A stretch of 64,000 bases of DNA from Chelydra serpentina (Eukaryota; Chordata; Testudines; Chelydridae): positions 16,758,001-16,822,000 of the forward strand of contig JBAIAC010000040.1 of NCBI GenBank assembly GCA_037349315.1, in the 5' to 3' direction. The notes beneath the pieces are model-generated. The model ran no database searches, was not told the DNA's origin, and saw nothing but the letters and a program-made list of their open reading frames with translations. This document shows positions 60,167-64,000 of the stretch, one piece after another; position 1 is the stretch's first letter; each line of letters opens with the position of its first letter. Position numbers and translations under genes: made by a program.

Positions 60167-61325
60167 GTAGGGGGCGGATTTCGGTCCTTCCGTCTCATCT
60201 CCAGTCTCTCTAACGCAGCCTGACGGGGTGGTGGGGTGGCTCATGGCAACAGAGCGCAGTGTCTGGTAGTGATAGTGTGGAAGATCCATCCCTACATGAA
60301 CACATGTTGATAGTAAAATGCCCAGTTGTTTTATTGCTAGTGGATGTTTTCTGATCAGCTTGTAGTTTGTCCTTTTTCCCCCCCACCCCGGGTGTAGCTG
60401 AGTGGCTCCATCTCCAACCCCTCAAGACACAGCCCTTGTGCCCCTTCTATCTGGAAGATCTCCAGAGCCCTGGGCAGCTTTTTAAAGGTTCTCTAACCTA
60501 AGCCACACACACGGCTGCAGTAAGTACCAAAGTGTGCCCTGTGCAGGGAGACAAGTTCACTGAGATGATCACAGGGAAAGTGGATTCATGTGAAAGCTTG
60601 GCACTGCAGTAATTAAAATAAGAAACCCCAACAAAACAATTTTGGCCCCTTATGGATTCAATTAAAATGATCAGTGGGCTGCAGTGCCCTTTAGAACGAA
60701 AGGCTTGTTCATACAGCAGACCAGCAGCCTGATTGGTACTCTCTAGAGTAAGCGTTGGATTTTTATTTTGTTCTGGAGATAAAGGAGAGCAATTCCCTCC
60801 ACCCCCTTGGTCAAAAGCTTCCGCTAACTTAATCACACACATCTAATCAGCCCGGAGGATCTCTGCTAAGTTCCAGCGTGGAGTGAAACAGGGAAGGGAC
60901 CTCGATCCTGAGTTCAAATCCTGATCAGTAAAACCTCACGGGGAAGCCCAGCTAAAATTCTTCCAGTAGGCGACGTCCATTTGGTGGGATTTCCTGGAGC
61001 TCCGGGATCACATAATTATCCGTTCACTGAAGATTGAGTCTGAGCTTTCCTACTTTAGTTTATTCCTCAAGTGATTAAGACAAGGCTTCATTGTCTTCCG
61101 TGCCCAGTTCTGATCCTGGCCACGTTCGGAAAGCCCTGCAAACTCGCCTGTTTGTCCCGGCTTTTCTGTAACCGTGGGCTCAGCTTCTTCCGCCTAGTCC
61201 CCTCTTCCCTTTAAAGTCACGATGCTGAGGGTACTGTAGGATATTAACCCCCTGTGAGTAGAAATTGGTTTTGCCTTAATCTAAGCCATACATCCCAGTC
61301 CCAGGATGATGGACACTCACGCGAA
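60167..61325. other. RPH3A intron, nothing further recognised
   Basis: No clear repeat or additional exon is seen in this stretch. Confidence 0.45.
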
Positions 61326-61390
61326 CACGAGCAGGGGGTTGGACTAGATGACCTCCCGAGGTCCTTCCCAACCTTGATATTCTATGATAT
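61326..61390 (+). mobile_element. CR1-type LINE 3' end with terminal microsatellite
   Basis: The stretch 'gcagggggttggactagatg', then 'acctcccgaggtccttccca' and 'accttgatattctatgatat', is the 3' terminus of CR1, about 65 bp and strongly 5'-truncated. It lies upstream of the probable 42-nt exon. Confidence 0.8.
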
Positions 61391-61529
61391 GCTTCAAGCT
61401 AATGACTGCATTGCTGCCCCAGCTTTTGGCTAGGAGGGCAGCGCTACAGTGCTCATTGCAGATCTCCTCCTCTTTTCATCTTGGTCTGAGTGTTCGCTCC
61501 ATTCATTGATTGCTCTTTGTGCTGCTCAG

Positions 61530-61571
61530 GCCAAGCTGAGGCTGGGGCCCCTGCCGAACAGGACTCTTACG
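61530..61571 (+). CDS. RPH3A: Probable RPH3A linker exon (42 nt)
   Basis: A 42-nt open segment lies between a CTTTGTGCTGCTCAG acceptor and a perfect GTAAGA donor. Its phase is 1-1, exactly what the preceding exon (ending CGA G|) requires. It would encode GQAEAGAPAEQDSY, an A/E/P-rich linker peptide. Mammalian RPH3A has a polar G/P-rich linker at this point, but I see no residue-level alignment. The call therefore rests on splice-site quality, phase and distance. It could be a chance pair of sites. Confidence 0.58.
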
Positions 61572-61794
61572 GTAAGAGCGCTGGCTTTCAAACCTCTACC
61601 AGGCTGCTATCTCATTCGCGCGTTTGCTAAATGTTCCTGCCTGCTACTGCTCAGGGACATGCAGCAGCCAGGTTTCTCCCCCACCTCTTCGTAATCCATC
61701 AGCAGGGCCTATAAGTGCATGAAAGCTTTTGATGACATTTAATTTCCTCTTTAGTTTTTTCTTTGTAATTTATAAACGTGTGTGTTGCCTTCAG

Positions 61795-61890
61795 AGAATG
61801 CTTCCCATGCGATGGAAAAGGCTCATTCACCCAGAGAGCTGACCGGTGCTGTCCCGCTGAGCGATGATGCCCACGGCATCTGGCTCAGAG
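61795..61890 (+). CDS. RPH3A: Possible RPH3A linker exon (96 nt)
   Basis: The acceptor is GTGTGTTGCCTTCAG. The segment is 96 nt and phase 1-1, open in the gene's frame throughout (ENASHAMEKAHSPRELTGAV, then PLSDDAHGIWLR). The donor, AGAG|GTGCTC, is weak, which is the main doubt. A polar, low-complexity linker is expected between the zinc finger and the C2 domains. I do not recognise this peptide. The alternative is that it is skipped or intronic and the next real exon lies further right. Confidence 0.42.
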
Positions 61891-62373
61891 GTGCTCGCCT
61901 CTTGTTTCCCATGTTCCTCTTACGTGCTTACACTCTTCCATTCTGAAAAACGTCTTCTGGCAGCCTACCCTGCTCTGTAGCAAGAATTCAGAGCTCTTGC
62001 TAGCTAGTTTAATCTTCCCTTTCTTGTGACACCCCTCCCGCCCCCCAATGACTCAGTCATTCGTGGCTGGACTTGCAGTCACATGGGGACCATAGCGAAA
62101 CAATGCTGTTCATGAGATTGTGTAAATATCAGCTTGAAAACCTGCTGCCAAGACCAGTCTACAGGGGCCGTACGCCGCTCCCACCAAAGTCCAATGGGAA
62201 CGTTTCTGTTGATTTCAGTGGGAGCTGTCTTGTGAGTTTGTGTTGGGAACTTCTTAGGATTCTATCCAAAGCTATGGTTAGAGGTGGGTCTGCTGCAAAA
62301 TTCAGGTCCAAATTTCAAGCTCCCAAAGTCAGGGGATGTTTGGAGTTGGGGTTCTGGATTGGTTCCATCTCGG

Positions 62374-62450
62374 ATTCATGGGTTTTTGAAGCTGGAAAGG
62401 ACCCCTATGATCACTGAGCCTGACCTCCTGCATAACACAAGTCATAACAG
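62374..62450 (-). mobile_element. CR1-type LINE 3' end fragment, antisense
   Basis: The stretch 'gaagctggaaaggaccccta', then 'tgatcactgagcctgacctc' and 'ctgcataacacaagtcat', is the reverse complement of the CR1 3' segment. Confidence 0.75.
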
Positions 62451-63417
62451 AATCTCCATTGTTTTCTTGTCATTAATCAATTAAAAATATCAAGTCCTTT
62501 ATGCGGTGGTTATTTTTACCCAGGGGTTCCAGCTAGCCCTCGAATGTAGTTATGGGACGCCTGTCACATAACAGGGTATTTTTACACCGACACCACCCAT
62601 TTCACAGCAATTTAGTTATTTTGGGGCACTCCCACCTCCTGTCCATTTCTCAGTTGAAATGTTGTAATTGAAAGAGCCGAACTGTATCTGTAGGTGGTGT
62701 TTCCCGACGTGGATTCACATGCTCCTCGCTGTATTTTCAGGTTATTTAATTTGAGTCTCACAACCCCTCCCCCAAAACCCTTCATGTGAGAGAAACTTTC
62801 GGGAGATACAGGTGACAATTACACATCGTTAAAGAGACTGAGACCACAGCCCTGGAATGGCAATTTCTGCTCCTGATGTGGGTCCCGTCTATGGCCTTGG
62901 AAGTCACGCAATATAACCTACACTAGCACAGCGTGGGAAACTGGCCCCTTTTAGTGCCTGGTCCACAAAGAGGATAAGAGCTTACTACAGCTTCCAGCTA
63001 GGAGAGCTGCTCTTTTAGCTGAGGCTGTAGAGACGCCTGCTGTTAGCACTGAAAGTCCTGGCTTCTCACCGAATCTGGGGGATGGGTTAGCCTTAAATTT
63101 CTCATTGTGGGGAAGGAGGATGCTGATGTGTAACGACTCCAGTGGGGCGGGCGTTAATAAATAAATGAATGGGAAGCACTTTGAAGTGTGCTCAACAAGT
63201 GCTAGGAGGTATTATTCCAGGGGCAGCATTGTTACTCACATCTGTCCTATCAATCGGGTTACGACATTCCCTTAACACCTTTCCTGGTAGGGTGGTCCAA
63301 GATTTTTACCCTGATTTTTTAACCTGGCCGTATATCAGGCAGCCCCTTGCTTCTGGGCAGAGGTGGGATGAAACCGGTCATTGGTCCTGGATTGAGGCCT
63401 TCTTACCTCCCTCTTAC
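62451..63417. other. RPH3A intron, no exon recognised
   Basis: I looked for further linker exons in phase 1 and found no convincing acceptor-donor pair. Confidence 0.4.
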
Positions 63418-63494
63418 CGGGGGGAGGGATAGCTCAGTGGTTTGAGCATTGACCTGCTAAACCCAGGGTTGTGAGTTCAATCCTTGAGGGGGCC
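63418..63494 (+). mobile_element. tRNA-derived SINE head, interrupted
   Basis: GGGGGGAGGGATAGCTCAGT (A-box region) is followed by 'gagttcaatccttgaggggg' (B-box region), matching the head of 46035-46222. The CR1-like tail is missing, because at 63495 the sequence changes to TGTCAGGGTTCCCTCC. Confidence 0.85.
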
Positions 63495-64000
63495 TGTCAG
63501 GGTTCCCTCCCCACTCTAAACTCTAGGGCAAAGACGTGGGGACCCGCATTCAGAGCCCCTAAGCTTATTTTTACCAGCTTAGGGTAACCCCCCCCAAGGT
63601 ACAAAATTCCCTGCACCCCGAGAAATGCTTCTTGCTGCCACCATCAAATGTCTAACAGGAATCCAGGAAAGGAATCACTTGAACTTCCCTCCCCCCCAAA
63701 ATGCCCCCTCAAGCCGTACACCCCCTTTCCTGGGGAAGCTTGAGAACAATCTCCCAACCAATTGGTTACACAGTGATCTAAAAACCCACCCCCTGGGTTT
63801 TAACACTATAGAAAACAGTCAACTTCTTAAAAGAAGGATTTTATTAAAAATAAAGAAGGTAAAATCATCTCTGTAAAATCAAGATGGTAACTATTTCACA
63901 GGGCACTATATTTCCAAACTCAGAGAGATTTCCCCCTCTGGACAAAACCTTAACGTTACAGAAAACCATGAATACCTCCCCCCCCCTTGCCCTTTCTAAC
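63495..64000. mobile_element. Turtle interspersed repeat, LTR-like, truncated by window edge
   Basis: It starts TGTCAGGGTTCCCTCCCCAC exactly where the SINE is broken. It continues 'taagcttatttttaccagct', 'cccctttcctggggaagctt', 'gaaggattttattaaaaata' and 'ctctgtaaaatcaagatggt'. I recognise these phrases as a high-copy turtle repeat. The TG start suggests an LTR, but the other end is outside the window. The 83-codon frame at 63625-63876 lies wholly inside it and is not a gene. Confidence 0.6.

Larger units (their letters stand above)
26662..64000 (+). other. RPH3A: RPH3A gene locus, 5' part (runs off the right edge)
   Basis: Rabphilin-3A is a cytosolic protein recruited to synaptic and secretory vesicles. 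It binds GTP-loaded Rab3/Rab27 through its N-terminal helix plus zinc finger, and phospholipid and SNAREs through two C2 domains. Six firm exons and two probable ones on the + strand give a continuous reading frame with matching splice phases. The total of firm coding sequence is 607 nt. The N-terminal 200 or so residues match mammalian RPH3A throughout, for example the [20 protein letters not shown] helix, [14 protein letters not shown], and [10 protein letters not shown]. The paralogue RPH3AL (Noc2) differs at these places, so RPH3A is the better call. The C2A and C2B exons are not present and must lie to the right. Introns are 1.8, 13.5, 15.3, 1.0, 1.35 and 1.36 kb and hold most of the repeats listed below. 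Confidence 0.96.

Noticed and set aside
63418..63494. tRNA gene
   Set aside because: A and B boxes are present, but the segment lacks a full cloverleaf and acceptor stem and matches the SINE head at 46035-46222.

Overview
This is vertebrate nuclear DNA, most likely from a turtle. The only gene I can support is the 5' part of RPH3A (rabphilin-3A, a synaptic-vesicle Rab3/Rab27 effector) on the + strand. The turtle call rests on the repeats: a tRNA-derived SINE head fused to a CR1-type LINE 3' tail (46035-46222 and 63418-63494), several CR1 3' ends, many hAT-like MITEs, Penelope-like tails and short palindromic 'TCAATGGG' amniote repeats, with no Alu/B1/L1-type mammalian repeats. The coding sequence itself is amniote RPH3A.

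Layout. Positions 1-26661 contain no recognisable coding exon. They hold ancient SINE/LINE fragments, MITEs and an LTR-like block, and are either sequence upstream of the gene or intron(s) behind an untranslated first exon. The first coding exon carries the ATG at 26681, only 19 nt after its splice acceptor, so a noncoding 5' exon must lie upstream. Six exons are firm: 26662-26757, a 12-nt micro-exon at 28575-28586, 42038-42181, 57432-57552, 58560-58646 and 60001-60166. Their splice phases chain without conflict (607 coding nt, 202 codons plus 1 nt). Together they encode the conserved N terminus, the long Rab-binding helix, the split FYVE-like double zinc finger, the SGAWFF Rab-contact motif and the start of the proline-rich linker. 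Two further phase 1-1 exons (61530-61571 and 61795-61890) are likely but less certain. The C2A/C2B exons lie beyond the window.

Main points. (1) The 12-nt micro-exon supplies NEKEQ at its two junctions and matches NDKEQ of mammalian rabphilin. Skipping it is in frame and gives a junction like that of the paralogue Noc2 (RPH3AL). (2) The first zinc-finger loop is three residues shorter than in mammalian rabphilin and Noc2. (3) Several insertions still have exact target-site duplications: a 418-bp solo LTR (4 bp), a 483-bp hAT element (8 bp), and two Penelope-like tails (15 and 14 bp) that contain a hammerhead-ribozyme-like core.

Nearly all other open reading frames in the window are chance ORFs or lie in repeats. 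Repeat names come from recognition by eye and most boundaries are approximate, except where TSDs or terminal inverted repeats fix them.
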